A DNA stretch of 64,000 nt from Azolla pinnata (lineage: Eukaryota; Streptophyta; Polypodiopsida; Salviniales; Salviniaceae): assembly GCA_037176905.1 (NCBI GenBank), contig JBBBWG010002225.1, forward strand, positions 47,650 through 111,649. The letters run 5' to 3'. The notes below the pieces were generated by a model. That model was not told the DNA's origin. It ran no database searches and worked only from the letters and a program-made list of their open reading frames with translations. Position 1 is the stretch's first letter; every line of letters begins with the position of its first letter. Made by a program: the position numbers and the translations under genes. Of this stretch, positions 21,436-33,180 are shown piece after piece.

Positions 21436-24400
21436 GTTTTCTGGATGGGTGATCATTTGTAACCTTTGTGGTCACTTAAATGCATGTTATATAGATACAT
21501 ATACATATATATATTTGTAACACTATAAGTATGTATGCATATACAAATGAATGAATAAGTATAAGAGAAGAAAGAGAAGTAAGAGAAGAAAGAGAAGTAA
21601 GAAATGAGAATAACCCACATGAATAGCCTTAGACAAGAATTTCGTATAAATAGAAAGTTAGGACTTGAGCTCATTATAAAATGAAGACGATGTAAAGATG
21701 TATATGTTCTCAAACTTGAGAACAAAAATATATAAATAAATAAAATAAAAACTAGATATTAAAAAAAACAATAAATATGTTTTGTTAATCATTTTTAAAT
21801 TTATTTATTTATTTATTTAAAGTTTTTTTTGTATAATATTTTCTGTAGTTGCAATAAATATGACGTAAATACGCATCAATAGTCATAGTAAATATGCGGC
21901 AATAGTTGCAATAAGTAAGTATCAAATACGTGGTAACTGAGCGACAATAGTCGTGGTGAATGCGTGATAAACTGACTAAATTACCTTAGAGATGACAACA
22001 ATGGCCTATTCTTCAAGGCCATCTAGGCTCATGATCTTTTGATTAAATGGATTAAAAATGGGTTGATGTGAAACATGTTACAACTATGTTAACATCGAAA
22101 TTATCCAAATTATAACTCATGACATGATGTTATTTTACAAATCTCTTGCTAGGTGTTGAACCTATTGATAAAATTTATCATAATGGAGTCTAACACTATC
22201 GTCACAACCCTTCATAAGAATTTAACACTAAGTGAAATTTACAATGAATTGAACTTATAAATTATTGGCAAGGATATTGGGGTTTTGATTTTCCTAACTA
22301 TTGCCTAACCAAATCTCTACGTATATTTGATTATACTTATCAACAAGCTCATGTAGACACTCATATGAGTAAGAGGGTATTTTGAATATGATAGTGTTCT
22401 TGATTACAAAAGTTTCGGCAAGCATGGATTAATGATGGTTTGGTTAGAATGGTATACAGTTACCAATTGGATTGGTAATTAAAGATAAAAAAAAGAGATA
22501 TACTATATTTATTTATTTATTTTAAGTTGAAATAAAGAGATATCTAAGTATAAGTAACAAGAATTAGCTAACGGAGACATTATTGAGCATTGAGGCCAAA
22601 TATATAACATACAAACGCATACTTTGTGTACCTAAATAGTCATACACAAGACTACAGTTTTCTTTATTTTTTGTTTATAGCTTATCTACTCTCAATCAAT
22701 TTTATCTCTTATTTCACAAATATATAATAAAGAACATATACATATGCCTTCCTTATAATTAATTGATTATATATATGGTATCAATGTTATAGCAACTAAC
22801 TTGGTACGTAAAATTAAAATATACCTTTGTTTTTTTACTATTTGATCTATTTCCTTAATATTTTATGTCACTCGCCATAATTTTACACTTTAATATTAAT
22901 CTTCAGATTGGGGGATATAAACCCAAGACCTCTCACAAGAATGAGTACATTAATCCACATGTTTCTTGGATGGCCATTAGCAAGATGTCTAGTTTTCGAA
23001 AAATAGTTCCATTCCAACTTTTGGCCACGATTGGCTCCAATGAATACTAGAGCAAACCAAATCCACAAATCCATATATAAACTTAAGTGTTCTCTCTCCT
23101 ATCATTCGCACTATCCATACCGCCTTTATTTAATTAACATAATAAGCAATATCATTGGGTACACCCACCCATGATTAGCCAGCCATGCAGGGGCCAACAA
23201 AAATAGGCTACCTCAGACAAAAGATATTCCAAGTCATATTTAAGATATTTAGGAGGCTTTAGCACTTGGAAGATTTGTTCAAACATTTGGCGTCCACATG
23301 CTTCTATGTCATACAACTCCCAATCAAAGAAGAGCAAGTCATGCCACGTCTCTATGAAAAGACAATTCACATGAACATGAAGATCATTACAAGCTAAGCA
23401 AAGAGTTGAGCAACATTTCTATGGCCTATGCTTCGATATAGACTCTTATCCACAAAAGACACCATGAATGACTACTCTGAGACTTGTCCAAATGCATGTC
23501 AACTCAACAATCACCATAAATTTCCACCTGCTAAGACAAATGATGACCAACTTTGGAATCTTGTTAGTATACTTTTAGCACTAGCCAATAATGCAATGAC
23601 CCTTGACATACACAATATAACAAGAAATTAGAATTCCTATATCTATTGATGTGCTTATCCTTGTGGATGAAATGATGGTCAAGATGATGCTCTTGGGAAT
23701 GAAATCTAATAATCTAAGAGAAGTTTTGAAGTAATTCAAGATATATGTCATTTTTCAGATAAGAATAAGACCATTAAGAAATTTAATAAAGGCCTGATAG
23801 AGAACTATAGACAATATCATCTACTTCAAATAGAAGTAACAATATAGAATTGTGTTACATGTCTATGTGCATCAATCATCTAAAACAATTAGATGACAAT
23901 TGCATTAAATTAAACATGAGGCTTTTCCATCAAGATCCAAAATACCCTTCAACTATTTGAGCTTGGCTAGTTTTATAAAGTCACAAATAAAGTTTTTTGG
24001 ATAGTTTATTTTTGTATATTTGAGGCTTGAAATTTCGAGCTCACACATGAGCCACATAGCCAAAACCCTTGTGACACATTATAATTCAAGCCGTTAAGAA
24101 TGCAAATAGGTATTTATACTCAAGTTTCAACTAAAAAAAATATTTATAAATAGAAAAAAGATGAAAAATATGACAAGAAACTTCATATTCTCACGTTTTA
24201 TCTCAACTTTTGCTTTTTGTAACTTAATATTGTTGCCTAGACCAACTGAGAGTCTGCTCTCAAGCTCAATGAATGGGGTGTACGTGTGTCCTCTCTCCCA
24301 ACCATAGGACTCTTATATACTCCATCCCCTAGCCCACAAACATGCCCGAGTATGCATGTTCTGTTTACAACCAACTTTTTGTTTGTTGCATGATCAAACT

Positions 24401-25424
24401 TTGCATGAACCCCTAGAATTCATGTCAAATTTATTGCTACTTTATCATGAAGTTGCCACAAAACATCCGTGCCAAGTCGCAACAAAATCATGTTAAATTT
24501 AGCGTTATGTGATGTCAAATATAGGGCAAATTTTGCGGTGTACAAATCTACAGCTTCTTCATTTTATCTACAAATTTTGAGAAGACATTCAAATGCTTAT
24601 TCATGTGAGATATTCTAATCACTTCTTGCTTGTTTGTCTCATCTAGTAGATATTCATTTATTTGAAAATGCACACATACATGTAGCATTAAAAACATATA
24701 TATGCATGTATATATAAATACATACATATTTATCCATATATACATACATACATGCATATTCACTGTTATATGTATATGTCTGCATCATTATTCATTGTCT
24801 ATGCATACACATGCATATTCATCTATATATGATATACTAATATGATTTTATGCTATAAAAAGGATAATATAATGAGGTTATACAATTGTTCCACAAAATT
24901 ATACAATAATACCTCATACTTCGCCATCAAAACCAATTATATACATATTTTTTCTTTCATCCTCTTCCAAACTATTTATTAGAGCATTATCATCACCTAA
25001 ATGCAAGCTAACATCAATAGGATAGTGAGTTGAGAATCTCCTTTGCCACAATACATTCTTTATGCTTCTCATCTTAAACTTCTCCTTGATCATACAAATC
25101 TTTGATTTCCTAAAATTACCTGTTTTGTTTAGGTGAAATTAAAAGAATAATATTTACTTCCTCCAAATTATAGGTAGTTATCTTCTAAACATTTTTTTTC
25201 TTCTTTTAACTCCCTTTCCAAAAAAACGTTTTTTTGACAAGTAATATGATACCAATGAGCTTTCAATGATAATAGCCTATTATCATTTTTATTTTTTGTT
25301 AGATTTACAACCTTTACTATATTTCAAAATGGATCACCTAGGTCATCAATATCCTCTACCAACATTGTGATTAGCAATGCAAATTCTATTAGTTGTAAAT
25401 TGGTGTAGAAGGAGCTAGAACACT
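21436..25424. other. AT-rich intergenic, eroded transposon sequence
   Basis: 21840-21980 repeats the GTTGCAATA and CATAGTAAA phrases of the CACTA element and is probably a decayed relative. A tRNA/SINE-like B box lies at about 22910-22940 (- strand). An open frame at 23152-23370 (-) rich in Trp and Tyr could be part of an old element but was not recognised. No host gene was seen. Confidence 0.4.
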
Positions 25425-25690
25425 ATCATATGATTATTCACACATGAATAGAAAAATAAGGAAATAAATATTTCAAAATAAAACATGCTTGGTATGAGAA
25501 GATAGTGGTCTCAAAGAGCTTCGAACTGTGTTTTCTAACACATGAAATAGACAAATATGCATGAACTTATGTATCTATAAAGTTGGAGCAAATATGAAAA
25601 TAGAACATTGAGTTATCTCACATCGAAAGATACAGTCAAGCCACAACACTATATAAGCAAACATAAATCTTTTGTTTTTCCCTAATACAA
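25425..25690 (+). mobile_element. LTR-like repeat, copy A (broken Copia-type element)
   Basis: Shares AAAATAAGGAAATAAATATTT, AATAAAACATG and CTTGGTAYRAGAAGATAG with sequence at 28935-29220, in the same orientation about 3.5 kb away. It also has an LTR-style promoter area (CTCACATCGAAAGATAC, then CTATATAAGC). The copies are considerably diverged, pointing to an old insertion or a solo LTR. The edges are approximate. Confidence 0.5.
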
Positions 25691-25899
25691 GATTCTACAT
25701 TGGTTAAATCTTTTGTGGTTCTGGCCATAATTTTTCCCTTTCCATATGACTCTTGTCCATTGAGTCGGGATATTCAAATACAAACTATGTTTCTTTTCAA
25801 AAGAAAAGAAACCAGAATTCTATGAGCAATTTGTTGTTGCCTATTGTATAATCACTGATTTGTTTTGCATTTAAAGTCTTTGTTGAGCTAAGAAAATCC

Positions 25900-28575
25900 A
25901 TTTTGGAGCATAGAAATTGCAATCATGTATATGAATCATATCTCCTTTGAAAATTTGTGCCTTTTGACATTGCTTAAGAAGTGACAGCTTCAAAAGTAGA
26001 GTTTTATTTGAGTTACCTTACAAAGCATAAAAATGTCCTTAATAGTGAAGACAAGTTCTTGCCAAGTCTCTTTAATTATCACCTCAGGCAGTTCTTCTGG
26101 AAATTTTTTCTACATCTAGCTTTCCAAATGTACCACATTGTTATTTCACTCAAGAGTTCCCATCGACATGCAAATTCCTATGTTGTAGCTATTAGAGCCT
26201 AGAAACATATTTTCTTGAATTTTCCCATTTGAAATCGTCTGAGTTATTGTAGCCATTTGTTGTTCATATGACTATATAGAAGGTTCAAAGATTGTCCAAA
26301 CTGCTAAAGAGCCCCATGTTAGATAGACATTTTTCCGTTATAAGTGCTAAGATACAAAGAACTTGTATCCATATTTGTTTGGTCTTTGTGCATAAGGCAA
26401 TGGATCTAGGATTCCATACCATGCCCACATCTTGGACATGAGGTGGGTAATACCATTTGGCCAACCCATGCCATTGCTATTTGCAAGATAAGTTATTAAA
26501 TAATAGTAATTTTCGTGCTTATTTACGTGCCCATAGACTTTTCCAAAAGTCACTAAGAAAAATACTCGAGATTTCTTCCTCGTACCTATGTTTTATGGCT
26601 GATGAAGTCGTTCTACCTAGCTTTGTTGAGTATTAAAAGAATTATCGGACCTTGTCCATTCTAGCTTCCTTCCATATCATCTCTCTCGGTATCGCAACAT
26701 TCGCAAGCTAGATCCCTTAGTTGGATGATGTCGTGTTGCTCACACTCCAGATTTGTTTATTCGAAGGTGCGATTGTGGAGGCCCCATTTACAGAAAGGCA
26801 TACAATATTTTTATGGCTTAACAAAAATTAAAAGCAATAAATAAGTTTATGAATGGGTTCTTGTGATATTCGAACTGTGACGTTTACCTTACATTATATA
26901 AATAAATTTAATACAAATTCAGCCCATCTATATAATTTAATAATTTAATATTTGATGACATTGGTTGTATGTATTAAAGGAACTAGAAAAGAGTTATAAA
27001 AAGAAGGGAACATTTTAATGCCTACTCAAAAAATAATTACATTTTAACGTTTACAACAAAGAAAATGAAGGCTAATCGAATGACATTCATCCCTGCCCTA
27101 CCCTCTCCCCCTTCAACCGGCACGCGGCTGCCCACGTGGCCATCAATCTAGCACAGCCTCCTCCTGATCGTGCGCCTTGGCCCCATCCGCAGCCACCGCT
27201 TGATGACCATCATCTCGCTGCTTCTGTTTGCTGCATCCGATCATGCTACCAATTGTGGTTAGTAAGTTATGGTTCGCCACAATAACAAATCCTTCCACAA
27301 CCCCTCTCTTGGCAGAAAACATCTTCTAACATATTTACTAAGTAATGCCTTGCTCTACTAAAGAGGATCAATTTGTTTTCTGAGTAGTGTAATGGTTCGC
27401 CATGCCAGTACCTTGACCCTTGAATCATGCGTCGAATTCCCTGCCCATAGGAAATTTCTCACCAAGTGCTAGACTTGATTGATACAAGACCTTGAAACAA
27501 TCCAACAAGAAGCTATATACCAAATTGAAGCCAAAAGTATATAGATAAAAATCACCACTCTATTTTAAAAGAATTTTCTATTTTCCTCTAGGAACCACAA
27601 CCCATGGCTTTGAACCTCCTTTAAGTTGAAAAACATAAGCATTGGTTTAGCGAAGAAAAGGAAGAGGAAAAGTACTAGAGAGAAATATTTGCCATGATCA
27701 TGGTCATGCTAACACTTGGACCCTCAACCGTTACATTCATGTTATATCAACTTACCCGTCAAGCCAAGCTATGAATTCTTCGAAATGCTTCAAGATAGCT
27801 TTTATATACAATTAATATAAGTAATTATTATACAAGCTAAATGGTTTGATAGGTAAGTGGATATAACATGAATGTCAAGGTTGAGGTTTCAAGCGTTAGC
27901 ATGAACATGATCATAACAAGATTGATATAATAAATGTATATGGAAGCTTTTCTCCCTTGCAATTAAAATTATATTTCTAGCTTAATTAACATAAGGCAGA
28001 AACTCCCTCAATTCATCTAATGTTCAAGCCCATCATGATTAGAATGCCTTTGAGAAAAGCCCAATTCACACTATCTCATGCTTTTTCAAAATCAAGCAAT
28101 ACAATCGTCAAATCATCTCTTATTCTCTTGGCCAATGCCATCAATTCGCACAACAGAATTAGGTTGTTAAAGATAATATGTTCCTTGATAAACCTTGTTT
28201 AGGAACCATATATCACCCTGTTGAGGAGTGGTTGCAACCTCTTGCAGCCAGCACTTTTGTATGTAATTTATATATTGTGTTGAGGATAGTGATTGGTCGC
28301 CACTTGTGAATATCCTCACAAGGCCCTCACCTTTCAAAATTAGAATAATTAACAACCTCTTGTAATGTCATCACCCATAGTCTCCCAAAAGAAATAGAAG
28401 AAAGATGGTGAGATATTATGTCTACCTAAACAACTATTGTTGGATAATTCATTTGTAATAGTCAATATCTCTTTTTTCTCAAAAGCTTTGACCAACTCTA
28501 CATTAATTTGTGAAGTCATTACTTTCATGATGGAACTGAAAATCCTATTTTGAAAATTGATAGATGTAATTAACA
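25900..28575 (-). mobile_element. Decayed LINE (non-LTR retrotransposon), ORF2 remnants
   Basis: On the - strand the 5' part gives ISPSFFYFFWETMGDDIT, WRPITILNTIYKL and TIVLLDFEKA, which are the fingers and palm motifs of plant L1-type reverse transcriptase in the right order. Further down, GMGWPNGITHLMSKMWAW and WYIWKARCRKNFQ match the C-terminal region of LINE ORF2. Stops and frameshifts are frequent (for example after LDFEKA) and the endonuclease part was not found, so it is a 5'-truncated dead copy. A GC-rich patch near 27100-27250 may be a later insertion. Confidence 0.65.
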
Positions 28576-28584
28576 ATAGATCTA

Positions 28585-29240
28585 GATAGTACTTTTGTGG
28601 TGAGATAGTATTTTATTATAATCTTAAATATCATAAATATTATAACTATCTAGAATACTCTAGAACATTCTAAAATGTTTTTTATAAACCTATAAATACT
28701 TGACTCTTCATTCATTAGAACTTATTTGGTATCCTTTGGTCCGAGGCCCGGGCTCCTACCTCACTTTCACGTATCTTAACCGATTTTTCATGAAAGCAAT
28801 GGATGTGCAGGTTTGGTGAGGTGAATGTCGTGTGATTTTCACACATTGATATAAAAATAAGGAAATAAATATTTTAGAATAAAACCATGTCTTTCACGTA
28901 TATTTGTCGATTTTTCACGACACTGATGGATATGTAGGTTTGGTGGGGGTTGTGATTATTCATACATGGATATAAAAATAAGGAAATGAATATTTAAGAA
29001 TAAAACATGGCTTGGTACAAGAAGATAGAGATATCGAAAAGCTTTAACAATATTTTAAAACAGACAAATATACATGAACTTATTAATATATATGAAGTTA
29101 GAGGAGAACAATTAGTTATTAATATATATGAAATAAAACAATTAGTTATCCTATGCGGAAAGTTACAGTCAGTTCATAGTACTATCAATATAAGCAAATG
29201 TAAATCTTTTTCATTATATTTGGCAATTTTGAGTTAAGTC
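28585..29240 (+). mobile_element. LTR-like block, copy B, with internal tandem duplication (broken Copia-type)
   Basis: 28585-28735 has LTR character: repeated CTAGAA-type motifs, TATAAATACTTGACTC, then TTTGGTATCC, which resembles a primer-binding site. Next come two tandem ~120-bp copies (about 28762-28889 and 28890-29008), each with TTTCACGTAT, GGATRTGYAGGTTTGGTG and ATAAAAATAAGGAAATRAAT. The second runs into sequence shared with copy A. Old and broken; the edges are approximate. Confidence 0.5.
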
Positions 29241-29599
29241 TATCAAATACACAAACAAGTCTAATTCCATGGATGAGTTATGGAAGACTCAATTTGTTGT
29301 CACAGTTGTCTTACCGTGCTAGTTTTGGTAATGCGGACTTAAGAACATGCATGTCGTGCTACGTGCTTTGTGGTTTTACGCATGCCTTTGTTTTGTTATC
29401 ATAATCCAGTACTACATAGCATGCACTTCTACATGACTTTGTATGTTTTGGTAACGCGGACATAAAACCGCAGGCTTCCCATTTGTTCACATGGTTGGAA
29501 TTTCACTCACGCTTTGTTATGGACACAAGCACACGCTCAACCAAGTTGGCTCAAGTCTACATTTTGTTGATGCGCAATGCTAACATATGAGTCCAATTT

Positions 29600-30300
29600 G
29601 TTTACAAAGTTTTTGAACTATGGTTTGTTAAGGTTATTGTCTCCATCGTATAGTTTGCACTTGTAATGACTAAGTCATCCACAACTAGTAGAATGTAGAG
29701 TGTGTTTGCACTTCCTTAACAAACATATAGAGAAGTTCTAGTGGTTGATTTTGCACAAAAATTACGTAATCTTTGAGTGCCAAGTGCGCGGAACTTGTTT
29801 CAAGCTGTACAAAAACTTCGACTTCAAACCCTAAACCAGATGCACCTATGATCGAAATTGCTTACATTTACTTGGTCAAGATGACGCCCCTTGGCTATTA
29901 CTACTACAAGGATTGCATGCATAGTTTTCATCTTTGCGACTGATATAAAGGTCTCATCGTAGTCAATCCCATGTGTTTGTATATATCCCTTAGTAATGAG
30001 CCTTGTCTTGTACCTGTTAATAGACGCATTAACATTATATTTGACCTTATAGATCCAATTACCTTTGATCAGTTTGCACCTGTTGAGTGGCGCAACGAAA
30101 TCCCAATGCAGTTTGCATCTAACGCATGGATTTCTTCTTCCATTGTAGCTTGTCGCTATATATCCTTGGAGGCTTGCATGAAACTCTCTGCTTTGGAAAT
30201 AGATGTTACATTCTTCATGAATGCATAATGGTGTGATATGTATCTATTGTACCCATACCACACGATGAGGTTCTTATGGCGAGGTGTTGTCACATCGGAA
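29600..30300 (-). mobile_element. Broken Ty1/Copia reverse transcriptase region
   Basis: Conceptual translation of the - strand shows Copia reverse-transcriptase motifs in family order: ATMEEEIHALD, then GIDYDETF-type residues, and at the far end a DDLVIT segment corresponding to the catalytic YVDD box. Several breaks interrupt it. No LTR pair could be assigned: the LTR-like block just to its left lies in the opposite orientation, so two elements are probably superposed. Divergence suggests an old insertion. Confidence 0.75.
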
Positions 30301-33180
30301 CTCGTCCTCCATGAGCAAGAATAAAAAAGAGAAAAGATTTATAATTGATTAAATCAACCTTATTCTAATATTCAATGATATTACAACAAAAGAAATGATG
30401 TAATTGGAATGTATAAGGTGAGATCGAGTTTTAGCTATTTCAGATTAACTACATTTCTAATACAATCAAGGTAGGCTCAGAAAATTATTGGATTTGGATA
30501 TAAAAGAACGGCTCAATCCTATTTAATCTTAAGGTTTAGGCTAAGGGTTTCATTTGGTCCATGGAATAAGGATAAGATTAGCTAATACAAAATAACTAAT
30601 AACGTTTATTAGTTGATAAATAGTTTTTTATGACTTGATTATAGCTTTAACTTTATAGTTGTTAGTACTTATTTAGTACATAAATAGCTTTTGTTTAACT
30701 ATTTCCCTAATAACTACCAATATTATTATCTTGGAACCAGCTAACATCCTTTGCTTTATTAATTTTCTCTTAGTGGTGCCAAATCGTCACAACATCCTCT
30801 CCCTCTAAACTTGTGCATCCCTCCAACATGCGCCAAAATTTCAAGCATTCCCATGATTATCTTTGACATTCTCTTTATAAAAGAAATATTTTCTTTGGTT
30901 CCCCTTCTTTTATAATAGTTAAAACCTTGAGCACATCCAAATGGGTATTCATAAGTTGCTTGAGGTAGATTGTTTGAATTCTTTGCTGACTAATACAACC
31001 CCCCTTTTACTTTGATGTGCATGATCCCATGCATTTGTTTGTTTTTAATATGTAGCAATTTTTCTTTTAAATAGCATTGGATAAATATTATTTTTGATAT
31101 AAAATAAGTTGAAATAGCTAGCATTATTTGATTATAGTCATAAAGCTATTACATTTTACGACTAATAGTTGAACCAGATTGTTTTAGTGTATGTTGGAGG
31201 GATGCACAAGTTTGGAGGGATGTACGACTAATAGTTGAACCAGATAACATTAGTATATGTTATCATATGAATGAGTAATAGATAAATAATTGGCGGGTTT
31301 TAGTGTATATGGGTTTTCCACAACAATATCTATCCCCTTTGTCCTGGCACACCCCTCTACATGTAAATGCATGGACCAAAGTTGATCAACAATATCCAAG
31401 CTACAAGATGTGGAAGTCAAACTTTTCACACTACAACCGTAGTATTTTGCCAACAAGGTGACCTACCTCTCTGGTAACTAAAGTTAAAAGGTTATTATCT
31501 TAACCATTAGAGAAAAAGTTCATCGTATTTGACACCATTCTTTTGTTAAAGTCGTTTACAATGAGTTGAGCTTGATACTTAAGTTGTTCAAAGCCTAATA
31601 CATATTTGTACTGAAATGCCAATTTACATGGTAGTGGCTTCTTATTGGCTAGAAATAAGTGAATAGAACTAAATATGTTTAGTGTGTCACATAGAATAAC
31701 ACCCAATTTCCACTTGTATAAATAAGAGTCTAATCTCTTTGTATATAGTATGTGATATTATATACTACAAAATAAATATATTTTCTCACTATCTTATTAG
31801 CATACAACCGTGTTGGGGTTACTATTAAGTGAAGAAAATTGAGTTACTATATTATTTGTCCCATCTAAAACCCACTTTTTACTTGTATAAATAGGATGTT
31901 TCCCTATATATATAGTAGACCTCCCACCATTTTTTTTCTTTTCAAATCCACAAGTTTGTCATCATCTTAAATTTTTGTATTAGTATGATTCGTTTAAATT
32001 TTTCAAGAAAAAGCAAAGTCTGAGCCTCTTAATGTTTTTAGAGAAGTTTGGATTCAACATATCTTACTATTACACGTGATATATATACTACAAATTAGAT
32101 ATTATAACAGTTTGTATGATAAAGTATGTAAGTTATGAGACTTTTGTGTGACTTTTCAAGTTTAATAGTTAAGTTGATTAACAGGGTTTGCACACTAGGT
32201 TGAGATTAGTTATTAACTTATGTAGTGTCAAACTGGAGAAACATATAGTGGAATAGTAACTCAAGCCATTTACTCAATTAGACTTGCACCCAAATTAAGC
32301 CAAATCAAGTTGAGTTTAGAGATTGAACCAAACCAACCTAAGCATCTAAGCGATTAAAGCCACTTAAATCTTGTTTAACTGCCAAGCTTGGACTTAGAAC
32401 CAAGATGTTGCCAATATCTATTCAAAGGTATAATTCATCTCAACCATAGGAAAGGAAAAGACTAAACTCGGTTGTAGATCACCCACCACCTAATTAAGAA
32501 GTCACCCACTTGAGAGGCAAGCCAATGGAGCTTTCTAGGCACCAAGACGAGACAAGCGAGTGAACACCAAGATATCATCAATCATCAAAGAGCCAAACAT
32601 TGACGCCGAAATAGTTCGACCAAAGTTAGTTGGGATGGCATCTAGAGCAGTAGCTGATAGGACCCCTTTGTAGAGGAAGGCACACCATGTATAGCAAGCG
32701 ATAAAACCCCCAATTTACATGGTGTGTCATGAAGAGTAGCAGGACACTACATTTTCCATGTAACCATTGTGTGCTATTGAGCTCCTTCCCTAGACAACCA
32801 ACATGGACACAGTGACAACTAGAATTAATGGGGTTTTTTTTTTTTTTACCATCACCAGAAGACCGATGCTTTACAAGTTGACATTGTGTACTTAAAGGGA
32901 TTGATGGAGTGGACATCATTCATCAGTTTTTTTTTTTTAATTAAAAAGAAAAAACAAATCCAAAGAGAAAGGCTAGGCTTGGTTTATAGACATCCCACCT
33001 TTGGTCAGTTAATCTTGTCCTTAGATTGGGTCCAAGGGGGCCATCAGACTCTTGGCTTGTGGGAGTCTGCCGATGGACCGACCAATGGCATTCAAGGGAC
33101 ATGTCTTGTTAAAACTAGCCATATGCCAGCTTGCATGCAAGCTTGCCAGATGATATGATTCGAGAACTAGATACATTGGC
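30301..33180. other. AT-rich intergenic; no gene recognised
   Basis: Short frames on the - strand at 31250-31456 and 31500-31706 look protein-like in composition but match nothing I can name. Poly-T/poly-A runs occur near 32828 and 32927. An inverted-repeat structure is listed separately. Confidence 0.35.
30807..31245. repeat. Inverted repeat with 23-bp perfect arms plus a 22-bp direct repeat
   Basis: Arm 30807-30829 (starts AAACTTGTGCATCCC) is the exact reverse complement of 31191-31213. The right arm sits between two identical 22-bp direct repeats (31158-31179 and 31224-31245, starting ACGACTAATAGTTG). The arms could be terminal repeats of a MITE of about 0.4 kb or a local inverted duplication. 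No clear target duplication was seen. Confidence 0.7.
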
